A stretch of 64,000 nt of DNA. Source: Pinus tabuliformis (lineage: Eukaryota > Streptophyta > Pinopsida > Pinales > Pinaceae). The first letter of the stretch is position 1, and each line of letters begins with the position of its first letter. The DNA is taken from NCBI GenBank assembly GCA_031772625.1, contig CM062804.1, forward strand, positions 1,023,541,208 to 1,023,605,207. The letters run 5' to 3'. The translations under genes were made by a program, and so were the position numbers. The notes under the pieces were generated by a model. The model ran no database searches and was not told the DNA's origin. It saw only the letters and a list, made by a program, of their open reading frames with translations. Shown piece by piece: positions 9,227 to 19,455 of the stretch.

Positions 9227-11524
9227 TTTCTTATGGGCTTCATTAGCCAAAGCAGCATCACGACGGGTTTCATCCAATTGGATTAATTCCAAGAAACGAG
9301 CCTCTTCTTCTGAAGTTCCGGGGAGGAGATCGATTGCGAGTTTAAGAGACGAGATTTCGCACTGGACTGGTAGGACTGCTTCCAGGCCATATACCAGTTG
9401 GAAGGGTGTGAACCCGGTCGCATTCCTTACCGATGTTCGGCAAGCCCACAAAGCTGAGTACAGGATTAGGTGCCATCTTCTTTTGTGAACTCCGATCATC
9501 CTTTGCAACATACGCTTCAGGACCTTGTTGATCGCTTCAACTTGTCCGTTGGCTTGCGGATAATACGGAGTAGAGCTGTCGTGAGACAATCCTAGTTTGG
9601 CAGCTAATTCAAGCATCATGTGATTGCGAAAATGTGATCCATGATCCGTGACTATAGCCTGTGGTACGCCGAATTTGGCGACTACATGATTGAAAAAGAA
9701 AAGGGCAGCTGTTTCACCAGTGTTATCTAATGTAGGCATCGCCTCGGCCCATTTGGTAAAATAGTCAACTGCGACTATAATATACCCATGCCCCCCGGTC
9801 GAGGTGGGGTTACATGTCATGAAATCGATGCCCCATTTGGCGAACAGCCCAACAGCAACTATTGGCTGTAGAGGTGCGGGTGGTCTTCTGGTTTTGCTAT
9901 CAAAAATTTGACAAGCATGGCAACTTCTGACTGCGGTTATGCAATCTTTGAACATTGTTGGCCAGAAGTATCCTGCTCGTAAGATTTTTTGTGCTGTAGC
10001 ATAACCAGATTGATGCCCCCCACAAGCTCCTGAATGACACTCATTCAGGGCTTTCTCGGCCTCCTCATGGGTGAGGCACCTTCTCAGAACTGTATCGATA
10101 CCACGACGGTAAAGTGTATCACTGACGATCATGTAGTCCTTTGCTTGGTATCGTATACGTTTCTGTTCGGAGTGAGAGGTGTTAGGCTTAAATTTTTGGG
10201 TTTGGAGATAAATTATTATATCTCCATACCACTCATTGCTTGTAGATATCAGAAACAGATTCTCATCCACGATTGATTCTTCGGATGTTTCATCATTGGA
10301 CGACGATGGGAGATCGCATAATAATTCTGCAAAAACTAGAGCTTTCTTTGATTTGGATTTTACGAATTCCAGATCAAACTCTTGAAGGATTGCTATCCAT
10401 TTTGAATATTTGCCCCCCAGCAACTGTCGCGACAATATATAAGTCATGGGGTTGCAATCAGACAGAATGGTAGTTTTCCGAAAGAGGACATAGTGTCGAA
10501 ATCTTTGTATCGCTTGAACAGCCGCAAGCGCTAGTTTTTCAACATAAGAATATTTGCTTTCTGTATCATTTAAGTTTTTACTTAAATAATATATAGGGTG
10601 TTCAATTCCATCGACTTCTTGAACTAAAACCATTGCGATGGTCGTATCTGCTGCAGCCAGATACAGGTTAAAATCTCTTTGATAATCGGGGGCGTACATT
10701 AATGATGCTTTCATTAAGGAATATTTTAAAGCATCAAAGGAAGCTTGTGCAACCTGATCCCAGATGAAGGGTACCTCCTTTTTCAAAAGACGTGTATAAC
10801 CTTTAGCAAGTTCGGCGTAATTTGGAATGAAACTCCTCAGAAAGTTTGCTTTCCCTTGGAGTTTCTGAATCTGAAGCTGAAGCAAATTTATGATTGCCTG
10901 TACCTTGCACGGGTCGAGACGAATCCCATCCTTGGAGACTACAAAGCCAAGTAAACAACCAAAACTGACGCAAAATACACATTTGTGCAGATTGAGTCGT
11001 ATCTTGTAGTGTCGGCAACGTAGAAATATCGCTCTTAAATGCTGCGGATGATCAGTCCGCTTTCGCGAATGAGCCGGAAGGTCGTCAAGGTATGGTTGAA
11101 CGATGTTCTTGATGTCATGGAAGGCATAATTCATTGCCCTCTGAAACGTCGCCCCTGCGTTCTTTAAACCAAAGGGTAATTTCCGATATGCGAATGTGCC
11201 CCACGGACAAATGAATGCAGTCTTTGACTGGTCCTGTGGGCGGATATTTATTTGATTATACCCCGAAAATCCATCCATGAATGAAAAGATTTCGCATCCG
11301 GCGCATTCATCAATTATCTGGTCGATGAAGGGTGTAGGGTAGTTTTCTTTTGGACAAGCTTGATTTACATCCCTATAGTCGACACACACTCTAATTGTCC
11401 CTTGTTTCTTCATAACAGGGACAATATTTGATACCCAATTGGTTAGAGGAACCGGGTAGATGAAACTAGCATGGAGAAGTTTTTCAACTTCTGCCTTAAT
11501 TGCAGCGGCTTTCTTGGGGTGCAC
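9224..11524 (-). CDS. pol: Element A reverse transcriptase, RNase H and integrase
   Basis: One open frame of about 766 residues. RT comes first: YRDVNQACPKENYPTP, then FMDGFSGYNQI (catalytic Asp) and YLDD (catalytic Asp pair, about residue 140). RNase H follows (LYLAAADTTIAMVL, then LSKNLNDTESKYSYVEK). Integrase begins with a zinc-binding region (HEEAEKALNECHSGACGGH, then CHACQ) and a core with GIDFMTCNPTS, AIVTDHGSHF and PQANGQVEAINK, the D, D, E triad. It copies element RNA into DNA and inserts it. It is in frame with the segment upstream, separated only by TAG at 11525-11527, and ends at TGA 9224-9226. Because of these stops the copy is probably inactive, though each is a single-base lesion. 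Confidence 0.92.
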   Translation of the reverse strand: MHPKKAAAIKAEVEKLLHASFIYPVPLTNWVSNIVPVMKKQGTIRVCVDYRDVNQACPKENYPTPFIDQIIDECAGCEIFSFMDGFSGYNQINIRPQDQSKTAFICPWGTFAYRKLPFGLKNAGATFQRAMNYAFHDIKNIVQPYLDDLPAHSRKRTDHPQHLRAIFLRCRHYKIRLNLHKCVFCVSFGCLLGFVVSKDGIRLDPCKVQAIINLLQLQIQKLQGKANFLRSFIPNYAELAKGYTRLLKKEVPFIWDQVAQASFDALKYSLMKASLMYAPDYQRDFNLYLAAADTTIAMVLVQEVDGIEHPIYYLSKNLNDTESKYSYVEKLALAAVQAIQRFRHYVLFRKTTILSDCNPMTYILSRQLLGGKYSKWIAILQEFDLEFVKSKSKKALVFAELLCDLPSSSNDETSEESIVDENLFLISTSNEWYGDIIIYLQTQKFKPNTSHSEQKRIRYQAKDYMIVSDTLYRRGIDTVLRRCLTHEEAEKALNECHSGACGGHQSGYATAQKILRAGYFWPTMFKDCITAVRSCHACQIFDSKTRRPPAPLQPIVAVGLFAKWGIDFMTCNPTSTGGHGYIIVAVDYFTKWAEAMPTLDNTGETAALFFFNHVVAKFGVPQAIVTDHGSHFRNHMMLELAAKLGLSHDSSTPYYPQANGQVEAINKVLKRMLQRMIGVHKRRWHLILYSALWACRTSVRNATGFTPFQLVYGLEAVLPVQCEISSLKLAIDLLPGTSEEEARFLELIQLDETRRDAALANEAHKK

Positions 11525-12049
11525 CTACCTGAGCCATTGTCTTACCGGTTTGACATCTGGATACATCTTAATTTCGTGTTCAACGATACTTGAGTCGATG
11601 GCTGGCATCTCACTATATGACCAAGCAAAGACATCTCTGAATTCGTGAAAAAGAGCATTATATATTTCCAGTTCTGAAGGAGAACAACATTTGCCAACAT
11701 AAATATTCTCTACAACATCTTTAGTCGAGATATTTATGGCTATAGTCTCTTCAATGTTGGATAAGTTTCGCTCGGAATCCACCGTATTTACAGTATTTGA
11801 AAGGAATTCAAAAACTGAAGGATGATAAAGGTCATCTTGAGTATCCTCTTCATAATCCAGAAGAAGGGAACGATGGTGGCAATCATTCCACGGTGCCCCT
11901 TCAATCAACATTGATTGTACGATTCCTTCGTCGGTTCCATGCACTCGCGACCAAGGATCTGAAGGGGTACCATATTCTCTAGACCTATCTACCCAAACGC
12001 TTGATGAGCGTTGATTTGGGTTTGCCTCCCATGCTAGAAACATTGATTG
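11525..12049 (-). CDS. Element A pol segment between protease and RT
   Basis: About 172 residues in the same frame as both neighbours, bounded by TAG codons at 11525-11527 and 12050-12052. The end, with EFRDVFAWSYSEMPAID and HEIKMYPDVKPVRQ, is the typical N-terminal lead-in of gypsy RT (F-D-VFAWS...M-GI). It is therefore part of pol and not a separate gene. The upstream part has no recognised domain. Confidence 0.8.
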   Translation of the reverse strand, partial: QSMFLAWEANPNQRSSSVWVDRSREYGTPSDPWSRVHGTDEGIVQSMLIEGAPWNDCHHRSLLLDYEEDTQDDLYHPSVFEFLSNTVNTVDSERNLSNIEETIAINISTKDVVENIYVGKCCSPSELEIYNALFHEFRDVFAWSYSEMPAIDSSIVEHEIKMYPDVKPVRQWLR

Positions 12050-12850
12050 CTACAATATTTCTATTGGGCTTGGGGGAAAAACCATTGCATGATCCATGTT
12101 GATATCGTTCTCTGAAATATTTGTGGAAGATATCATATTGCAGGTTCCTATCAACGCTACTTCCGCCAGATTGATGGGAGGTGGAAGAGCGAAAGTTCCC
12201 ATTAGTATAGGATCTTTCAGTAGGCCTACTCCGATATTCTGAAGCGAATGGGTGCTTCCATGGATCATGGGAATGCTTCCTGTAACTTGAGAACCATTAG
12301 GGAGGAAGTTTTGTTGATCGACGATTGTAATCCCTCCTTGGAAGGGGAATGCAATCTTTCTAAAATAGGTCGACACAACAGCTGCCATGGCATATATCCA
12401 CGGTCTTCCTAGTAGGATGTTGTAATCAAGATTTCCATCGATGACTTCAACATCTATTTCTACTGTTTTTCCCCCTAGTTCAACCTTCAAGTTATTTAGG
12501 ATACCATATGGGGTATATGACCTTCCGTCGAATGCTTTTAATGTCGTCGAAGATCGCGACAAGGTTGGAGATCCTAAAGTTTTCCAGCAACTCATCGACA
12601 TAATACATGTAGATGCCCCCTCATCAATAATTGTTCGATGAACAGTTTTGTTGAGGGCTTTCACTTGAATAAGGAAAGCTAGTTGAGCTGGTAACTGAGG
12701 ATCGTATCCTTTGTGGTCGAAGGATACAAGATTGGAATCCTTAGGATCAACCCCACCAATGGTCGATAACAAAGCCTGCCTTTGGGATGGGCAATTTTGT
12801 AGCACCTCAAGAGTCGACATAGCGGATGGCGATTGGGCCAAATCTTCCAC
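12050..12850 (-). CDS. Element A protease (retropepsin)
   Basis: A 266-residue frame. The active-site stretch TIIDEGASTCIMS is near residue 75, and a conserved YNILLGRPWIYAM block near 145 is the flap-to-C-terminal part typical of Tat proteases. It would cut Gag-Pol during particle maturation. It is in the same frame as the RT segment downstream, with a single TAG (12050-12052) between, and in a different frame from gag upstream, so a frame change separates gag and pol here. The start shown is the first in-frame one after gag; a polyprotein junction is more likely than independent initiation. Confidence 0.85.
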   Translation of the reverse strand: MEDLAQSPSAMSTLEVLQNCPSQRQALLSTIGGVDPKDSNLVSFDHKGYDPQLPAQLAFLIQVKALNKTVHRTIIDEGASTCIMSMSCWKTLGSPTLSRSSTTLKAFDGRSYTPYGILNNLKVELGGKTVEIDVEVIDGNLDYNILLGRPWIYAMAAVVSTYFRKIAFPFQGGITIVDQQNFLPNGSQVTGSIPMIHGSTHSLQNIGVGLLKDPILMGTFALPPPINLAEVALIGTCNMISSTNISENDINMDHAMVFPPSPIEIL

Positions 12851-12954
12851 TATGTTATAATGCTGCGCTGCTCTAGCGCGAGGATTAAACGTCGACTTGT
12901 GTACTACTCCCTTTGGCGTTTTATTGTTAATTCAGTAATGATGGGTGGTACAAC

Positions 12955-14450
12955 TTATGTTGAAGTTGTTGTTGTCGAACTACTTGGTTGATCTTTATCC
13001 TTGTCGTTCGACAGCTGCGGATTCCCGTAATCTTTGTTCCTTGTCGAAATCAAAGCATCATTTTGCTGCTTCGAAATCGACAACATTAGCACTTGAGACG
13101 GGGAAGCATTTACACTATCAACCAGATTTGTTCCTGGATCTGGAAACGGATCAGTTAACACAGTTGAGGTTTTTGAACTCTTAAATAATCTTTTAAGCTC
13201 AGCTTTGTATGGACATTCTTTCGTCTGGTGATTCTCATCACATATCTGACACCCAAAGGGGGGTTTCCTATTTCCAGGAGGGTCTGAAGAAGTTTTTTCA
13301 GGAGATGACTCACCCTGTTTCTTCTTCTTCCCTTTGCCTTGCTTCTTCTTGCTTCCTGGTTGTTTGGTTTCTTTGCCCTTATCTGTCGATACGACATTTA
13401 CTTCCGAAGCAAGAATTTCATCTTTTGCATTTTGATCTGAAATCTTACGGGCTTTCTTGGACATAGCCTTTGTCGATTTCGCGTTTGTAGTGCCAATCAC
13501 GCCATTGCCGGCGTGAGAGTCATTGTTTGATTTAGGAGGAGGAGGAATTGAGAATTCCGGTCTAGGGGCGTCAGGTATTTTGTCGTAGAGCGTGCCAGGC
13601 TGAGTATAGACCAAGTCCAGATATTGCGCACGAGCGATAACTTGCTCTTCCGTTACGACTCCCCCCTTTGCCACATCTTCCGTTATGGCAGGAAGTAATG
13701 ACTTGATAAACCATTCAGCTAATAGCTGATCGGGAACGTACGTTTTTACCATCCTACGACGACGTCACCACTCATGTATATGATCAGATATGTGAGTGGC
13801 TGTTGTCTGTTTGAAGTTGGTTAGGATTTCTGTTCCTGTTTCATACCTTATCGGTAATTGAAAATGGGTTAAGAAAGTCGTGGCTAAGGTACTGAAGTTG
13901 TCGAACGAAGCTCTAGGCAATTCAATATACCATTTTGCCGCTGGACCCGTTAACGTCCTCTGAAAAAGGCGAAGCCTTATCGAATCATCGTTTAGGGTGT
14001 TTGATGAACACCATAGATGAAATGTCATCACGTGATTCGATGGATCTTCACCTAGATTTCCATTAAATTTAGGAATATTTTATGGAAGTTTATGAGGGAT
14101 CGCTGGCCACCAAGGGGCGTAAGCAATTGGATCGTTTGTTAACCGGTGTAAATCAGGTAACTCTAAAGTTTCCATGAATGGTAACTGTTGATTCAGGTTA
14201 GGTGAAGCATACCCAGGATATGATGGAATTGCCTGAGCAGTTGGCCTTTGCATACCAGCATAATGTAGTTGATGCTGGTATGACTGATACAGTTGGTGGA
14301 CATGACCATTGTAAAGTGGTTGATTTTGACCGTTTTGAATGTACGACTGTCCACTGTTCGTAAAGATCTACTGCTCAGAACTTTGGTATACTTGTTGGAA
14401 TTGTGGTTGCTGGTATTGCACCAGCCACGGTTGTGAAGCCATGTTCTGTT
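12955..14450 (-). pseudogene. gag: Element A gag (capsid and zinc knuckle), with stops
   Basis: From 14450 down, the frame reads a Gln-rich stretch and then the capsid-type domain: FNGNLGEDPSNHVMTF, LRLFQRTLTGPAAKWYIELP and TTFLTHFQLP, matching the retrotransposon gag family. Stops interrupt it near 14077 (TAA) and at 13765-13767 (TGA). The next part (12955-13752) holds a basic Lys-rich stretch (residues about 130-155) and a CCHC zinc knuckle, GCQICDENHQTKECP. Gag forms the virus-like particle and packages element RNA. Stops are single and surrounding sequence stays homologous, so damage is recent. Confidence 0.85.
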
Positions 14451-14453
14451 GCG

Positions 14454-15659
14454 CTATACTAACCGTTGACCAAGGTGTGGGGTAATTGTACCCGTTTGGA
14501 CCTGTGTCGCCCCACCAGTCGGCGATTGTGGTTGAGTCACAGGGTCAAGGGGTTGTTGCATTACAACCTGAGAAATTTGAGGTTGACATACAACAGGCAG
14601 CGTTTGAACTTGTGACACTGTCACAATAGCTGGTGTAGTCGGGATGTTCGACATAGGTACACATTGTTGCATAGAATACACAACTCTTGGTTGTTGGGGT
14701 AGTATAGGTACCCAACCACTTGATGTAATTCCAGTATAACCTGAATACTGTTGTGAACTCCCGTATGGATATCCTCCCTGAGGGGGTAATGAAAGGGCAT
14801 ACTGCCCCCCATACGGTGGCAATCCGGAACTCAAGGGGATTGTCTACCCTTGGGGACTGGATTGCCCAAATTGACCTCCAAATGGATCAATTTGGCGAGT
14901 CTCAACATAAGAGTTGCCGGATATTATTCCGGAGGAACAAACAGGAACGGACCATACTGTTGAAATAGCCCCTGGATGGACTCCTTCTAGCGGTTGTGAG
15001 CTAGTCGGGACAGATGGTACGCCGGCAAACATTGTTGGAGTGACGGCAGGGAGTTCTGCTGTCGTTGTGTCAGTCGACATAGTCCTAGATGTTGACGATT
15101 GTTCAGACATTTTGAGTCTATCCAAAAGATTACCTGGCGATTCTACAGGAACTTCCACTGGTGGTAGACTAACTTCTGATGTCGAAGGAAATAGAGTGAC
15201 CCCGACTCCAAAATGTGTTGGAGTACTTGCTTGCGGATCTTCTACAATTTCCTCTATTGCAATCAGACCAGGTGGAAGGGGAAGACCGTCAGGTCCGTAA
15301 AATATTTCTGGTGCCGAAGAAGGGGTTGAATCGACAGCGACAGATGTTTGAAGAGCAAGACTCTCCGAACCGGTTACTGATGGAACTGGTTCAGTAACAC
15401 AAGTGTTTACTCTCAGACTAGGATTAGTATCACTGTCCCTCTGTGGCTGTTGAACTTCTTCTGTAGAGGCAGGGTTTCCAGAAATGTTTGGAGTAACCGG
15501 AATCTCGGATGTTGTTGGAACACTTGTTCTAACTTTAATAGGAGATTTCGAACCGGTTAAATGAGTTCGCTTTGTCCATACTGTTTTCGATTCCGGAGAC
15601 AAAGACGGTTGACTCGTAAGCCTCCGCGAACGACGGGGTTTCAATTGACTTTCTTCCAC
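14454..15659 (-). pseudogene. Pro/Ser/Thr/Gln-rich N-terminal extension or separate ORF before gag in element A
   Basis: One minus frame, interrupted by a TAG near 14844-14846, of about 400 residues. It begins MEESQLKPRRSRRL and is rich in Ser, Thr, Pro and Val, then becomes Gly, Gln and Tyr-rich (SSGLPPYGGQYAL, YPYGSSQQYSGYTG). No domain is recognised; low complexity suggests a disordered protein. Some Tat-lineage elements have an additional ORF upstream of gag, and this may be such an ORF or a gag extension. It lies just inside the leader and is the first coding region of element A. Confidence 0.6.
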
Positions 15660-15739
15660 GATTGCGAATTACTCGATCAACTAAAATACAAAAGGGGAAA
15701 TGTGTTTCCGAATTAAATGAATTTTAGACGCTTTAGACA

Positions 15740-15890
15740 CAACTTGCTTTTTCAATTTTAAAGAGTCGAGAAAAAGAAAAAGATGACTCTAGTCTCCTTC
15801 GATTTTTAATGAGCCTGAAGTGACAAGTGCTCAGATGGACCTTTTCCGTTAAGGAGTCTGAAAAGGAACGAAAGGGACTGCTCTGGAGTT
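15740..15890. repeat. Leader array of interleaved-stem units, element A
   Basis: Three units: CTTTTTC 15747-15753 with GAAAAAG 15770-15776 and AGAGTC 15762-15767 with GACTCT 15785-15790; CTTC with GAAG and TGAGC 15810-15814 with GCTCA 15829-15833; CCTTTTC 15840-15846 with GAAAAGG 15860-15866 and AGTC 15855-15858 with GACT 15876-15879. The design matches the 3' arrays. Confidence 0.75.
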
Positions 15891-15944
15891 CTAGGTAGAG
15901 GGTGTGCCAAACCAATCACAAAACCGTAGAATACCTTTTAAGGT

Positions 15945-16195
15945 ACGGGCGGTCAATCTTCCCGAATGCTGTGTTCAGTGCATTGCGATCAGTAGGGCGG
16001 TCGACACGGCTTCCTATGGATAAAGGTTTTATGCCTATAGGGGTCTCCCAATATATACTCGATGGTACGTTGGAGCACAATCCGTACTCTCACTTATCGT
16101 CTCTCAGGAGGAATCACCCAACCATCAGTGAGGCCAACAGTAACCAGGTTTTACGACGCCGGAACACGTCTCTAGCTTAGACCTCTATGTTGTGC
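15945..16195 (-). promoter_or_regulatory. Leader block conserved between elements A and B
   Basis: Aligns by eye with 19533-19755 of element B. The best-conserved core is GGCTTCCTATGGATAAAGG, followed by GGGTCTCCC and, further on, AACACGTCTCTA with TAGACC. Its place between primer-binding site and gag is where packaging and dimerisation signals lie in retroelements; that role is inference. Confidence 0.45.
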
Positions 16196-17364
16196 GTTAA
16201 GTTCCAATGCGTTGTTAAGTTCATTCAATTTATTTTAGGTTGATCTTTCTTAGAAGTTTGCCTTTTTGGATCACCACGAGATGTAGATACAATTCCTAAA
16301 TGCAGTCTAAAGATGATAAGCAAGCTTTTATCTCTTTTCAACAATGAAAATCCTAGCTACAAGGGGAAAAGAAAGACACAATCTTTTCTCAAAGAGCATA
16401 AAGCACACTGTAAATGCACTTTTCCCAAATCAAACCATACAAACTATCAATATGCAAATGCACAAATGCATGTATTTGTTTTCACTTTCTTAATATTGAT
16501 GCCTAAAAAGAAAGCTGTTGTACAAATTTGAATTCGATTTCAAGTGAAAACACAAACAAGTTTCTTTTTGAAATCAAAAAGACGATTACGACACTTTATG
16601 ATTTTGAAGTAAACACTTGTTTCGACACTAGAAATTCACAAATTCAAACCAAAAGACAAAAGTAAAAGCGCAATCAACTGTCAACAGCAATCAAACTTAC
16701 TCCTAAGATCAAAACGACACTTACGATAGGTCTAGATCTAAGGGCGACAGTATGACTAGTTTACTTTTGTAATGGGAAACTGCAAATGATGTAACAAATA
16801 CATAAAAACAAATACAGTTTCTTTTATACAATGGAGGCAGAATTAAGGCAGAGAAAAGGGGTTTTCAGATAGGTACACACACTGATAACAGGCTGCAAAA
16901 AACAAAGATAAAACTGAACACAAGGATGCAAAGAACCACAGCTGCACAGGGCAAAGGCTGATCAGCGCACCTGCAGCACAGAGAAACTGAATTGCAGTGC
17001 AGGTAGCCCTCTCGGGACCTGCGTTGAAATGTAGAGTCTCTTCACAGAGCCTGCGCTGAAGCAGAAACGAGAGTTGTCTCTGGGTTCTGGGTCATGGTTT
17101 GCAGTTTGATCTGAGGTTTTTGGCCGGATAAAAGCTATCAAATAGGTACAATTAGAAGGATGATTTAAAGGAGGACTAAGAGCTATCACAAAGGGCAGTT
17201 AGAGCATTTGTGGATCAGCTGTTCAGATCATAAACAGGCCCAGTGAGTGGACTAGAGTAGCAGATCTCTACTTTGCATTTGTAAATGGCAAATGCAGTTC
17301 GATCCAACACTCCTGAGTTTATGAGAAGAACAACAATAGAAACACAAATAAACTAACTAGATAC
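16196..17364 (-). other. Remaining 5' leader of element A, noncoding
   Basis: AT-rich to about 16900, then more GC-balanced up to the primer-binding site. I see no coding region, RNA gene or clear repeat in it. Confidence 0.6.
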
Positions 17365-17384
17365 GCTCCCCAGCGGAGTCGCCA
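17365..17384 (-). other. Primer-binding site of element A
   Basis: On the minus strand it reads TGGCGACTCCGCTGGGGA, three bases inside the 5' LTR. TGG at its start fits pairing to a tRNA 3' CCA end. A similar site occurs in Ogre-like Tat elements, which use a tRNA-Arg; the tRNA identity here is inferred. Confidence 0.75.
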
Positions 17385-17387
17385 ATT

Positions 17388-18428
17388 TGTTGTTGGGAAA
17401 AGTATCTATTCAGAACGCCCCTATCCCACTCTAAGGTGTGATAGTGCCTTAGCAACAAACAAGGAAAACTACTTGAGTATTCTTCTTTATGAAATGTAAA
17501 TGAGGAGAAAGGATGTAACAAACCTGTGTCTTTCGCTAGTTTGTTGATCCAATCTCTCCTCTCTTCAATAGCTCCCAGCTCCCTGCTCCCTTACCGGCCC
17601 AGCTTCACCGAATTCCTGCAAGATCACAAGAGAGAGAAACTACACGAAGATATAGATATACATTCATAAAAAGCTCAGGATGAGATTAAGCTAAACATGC
17701 AAATATAACAAAACATCATTGATACACAGCGTGTAGGAGAAACTCAAATAGTTTATTGATATGATAATAAAGTCCAAGAGGAGATACAACCAAGTGAGTC
17801 CCGATCCAGCATCTACCTCCCAGCAAAGGAATCCCTTCCTCTCCTCCAACAAAGCATAAATCACCCAATGTACTAATCTCAATCTCAAACCAACAGCAAT
17901 TCTCTGCAAAGTACAAAATTCCAGCCCCCTGATCTCTGGGATGAGGGATCCATATATAGATGTAAGCAGAGAGGATGAGTCAGCTTATGTTTTGACTTGT
18001 GGCTTCTCTCTGTCAGTTCTTGCTTCCACTTGGAGACTGAGAGCCTCTTACTCATCACTTGGTCGAATTCAGTGAGGCAAGTGTCATTGGAGAAGATTCT
18101 GGAAGCTTCCATGGTCTTTCCACCTCGTTGAATGACTCTGCCACTTGTCATTTCCCACTCAACGCACCTGGGTAGTTCATTCAAGTGCGTTGCAATGCAC
18201 CTAGCCAATGTATTTGGGTGCTTTGCAACGTAGGCAGCTAGTGGAGCTTCTAAATTGATCCTGATTTGACTAGTTCTGAGTGGTTTTTGGTGGAGAACTT
18301 CTGGGAGAAGCTGTCATTGGTTGACCTTGTTCCTTTAGGAGCTGTAACAACATCTTTAGGGACTTTGGATCCCTTGGATTATGGACATTTCATGCTCAAA
18401 GCTGTAAGGCACAAAAATGTCTATAACA
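17388..18428 (-). repeat. Element A 5' LTR (right copy)
   Basis: Same length and ends as the left LTR. Followed by the target duplication GAGTG at 18429-18433. It should hold the promoter for the minus-strand element transcript. Confidence 0.95.
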
Positions 18429-18498
18429 GAGTGGGGTTGAGAAAAGGTGAATTTTGATCAATCACTAGATCAACTAGTGAAGGATCGGGGGAAAGCTT

Positions 18499-19317
18499 TC
18501 AATAACCAGCTGGAAGATGAGGCTGGGAAGTAGTAAGGTTTTCCAACTCTTTGGAAGATTCATCCATTAAAGGACAAAGGTGAATGGGATGATTACCTTC
18601 ACATAACTTACAGGGAAATTTGACTTTTCCCTTTTTCCCATGGGACTTACCAGTTGAAGGTTTATCACCAACATGATTGCGAGAGGCTGATGACAAAGGT
18701 CAATGTGAACCTATGGACCACACTTCTAAGACCTTGGGAATACCAGGACAATTCCCAAGAAGGTGGTCACCCTTACATAACATGCAAGTGAATTTTACAT
18801 TCCGGGGCTTGTTGGAAGATTTTTATTCATTAGTTGCATCTGTAGGAATGGCTGCTTCGTTTCCCGCTTTCTTATTTTTCTTATTCTTCTTCTTAGCTTC
18901 CTGGTCACTAGAATCCAGACTTTCACCAGGCGAAGAGGAAGAACGATGTGAAGAAATCGACGAAGAAGGAGAGGTTTCAACTTTAGGATCAACATGAGGT
19001 TGATGTTGTTCGGGTGGAGGAGAACTCGGTTGAAAAATAGTTTGGACACTCGGAACCACTGACGTCGAAAATAACCAAACTGGCAGACTAATGGTCAATC
19101 CAAGAAGGGACAACATCACCATATAGGGAGCACTAGTATTTCCAAAAGAATGAAAAGGGATAGGATTCCCATCAGAGAGGTTTCCTTGACTGGTAGACTC
19201 AGGAAATGTTTCCATTGGTATCAACCTAAGATCTACTAAGGAGTATTTCCATAGGAGGGATGTTGTTCCACGGTCAATTAATTTTAGAATTTGAAAAAAA
19301 AAACTTGGCCTTTTCAT
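18499..19317 (-). pseudogene. gag: Element B gag with two zinc knuckles
   Basis: Three overlapping minus frames (18823-19317, 18795-19049, 18499-18696) together encode a degraded gag. Two CCHC knuckles are readable: FTCMLCKGDHLLGNCPG near 18750 and FPCKLCEGNHPIHLCP near 18600, whereas element A has one. A Ser/Pro-rich stretch and a Lys-rich stretch precede them. The capsid domain expected between them and the leader is not clear, so part may be deleted. It lies between B's leader and the point where element A inserted. Confidence 0.7.
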
Positions 19318-19455
19318 GTTTTAAGAGTCGATAAAAGGACGGAAAGGTGACTCTAATCGCTTTCGTTGGTTTAGCGAGCTTGAAAGGACAAGTGCTCGAC
19401 GATCTTTTCAAATTTAAGGAGTTAGAAAAGATCGAAATTAACACTTAGGTAACTC
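19305..19455. repeat. Leader array of interleaved-stem units, element B
   Basis: Three units: CCTTTT 19309-19314 with AAAAGG 19333-19338 and AGAGTC 19324-19329 with GACTCT 19349-19354; CTTTC 19360-19364 with GAAAG 19382-19386 and CGAGC 19375-19379 with GCTCG 19394-19398; GATCTTTTC 19401-19409 with GAAAAGATC 19425-19433 and GAGTT 19419-19423 with AACTC 19451-19455. Confidence 0.8.

Larger units (their letters stand above)
3433..18428 (-). mobile_element. Element A: complete Tat-type Ty3/gypsy retrotransposon, 15.0 kb
   Basis: Two 1041-bp LTRs (3433-4473 and 17388-18428), both TGTTGTTGGG...TATAACA, flank it, and the 5-bp target duplication GAGTG sits at 3428-3432 and 18429-18433. Orientation is minus: the primer-binding site adjoins the right LTR and a purine tract adjoins the left LTR. 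In element order: leader, Pro/Gln-rich pre-gag and gag, protease, RT, RNase H, integrase, a second RNase H, an antisense plant-mobile-domain-like gene, a structured 3' region. I count 13 substitutions between the LTRs, about 1.2 percent, so insertion is fairly recent. Pol has several single stop codons, so this copy is not autonomous. Confidence 0.93.
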
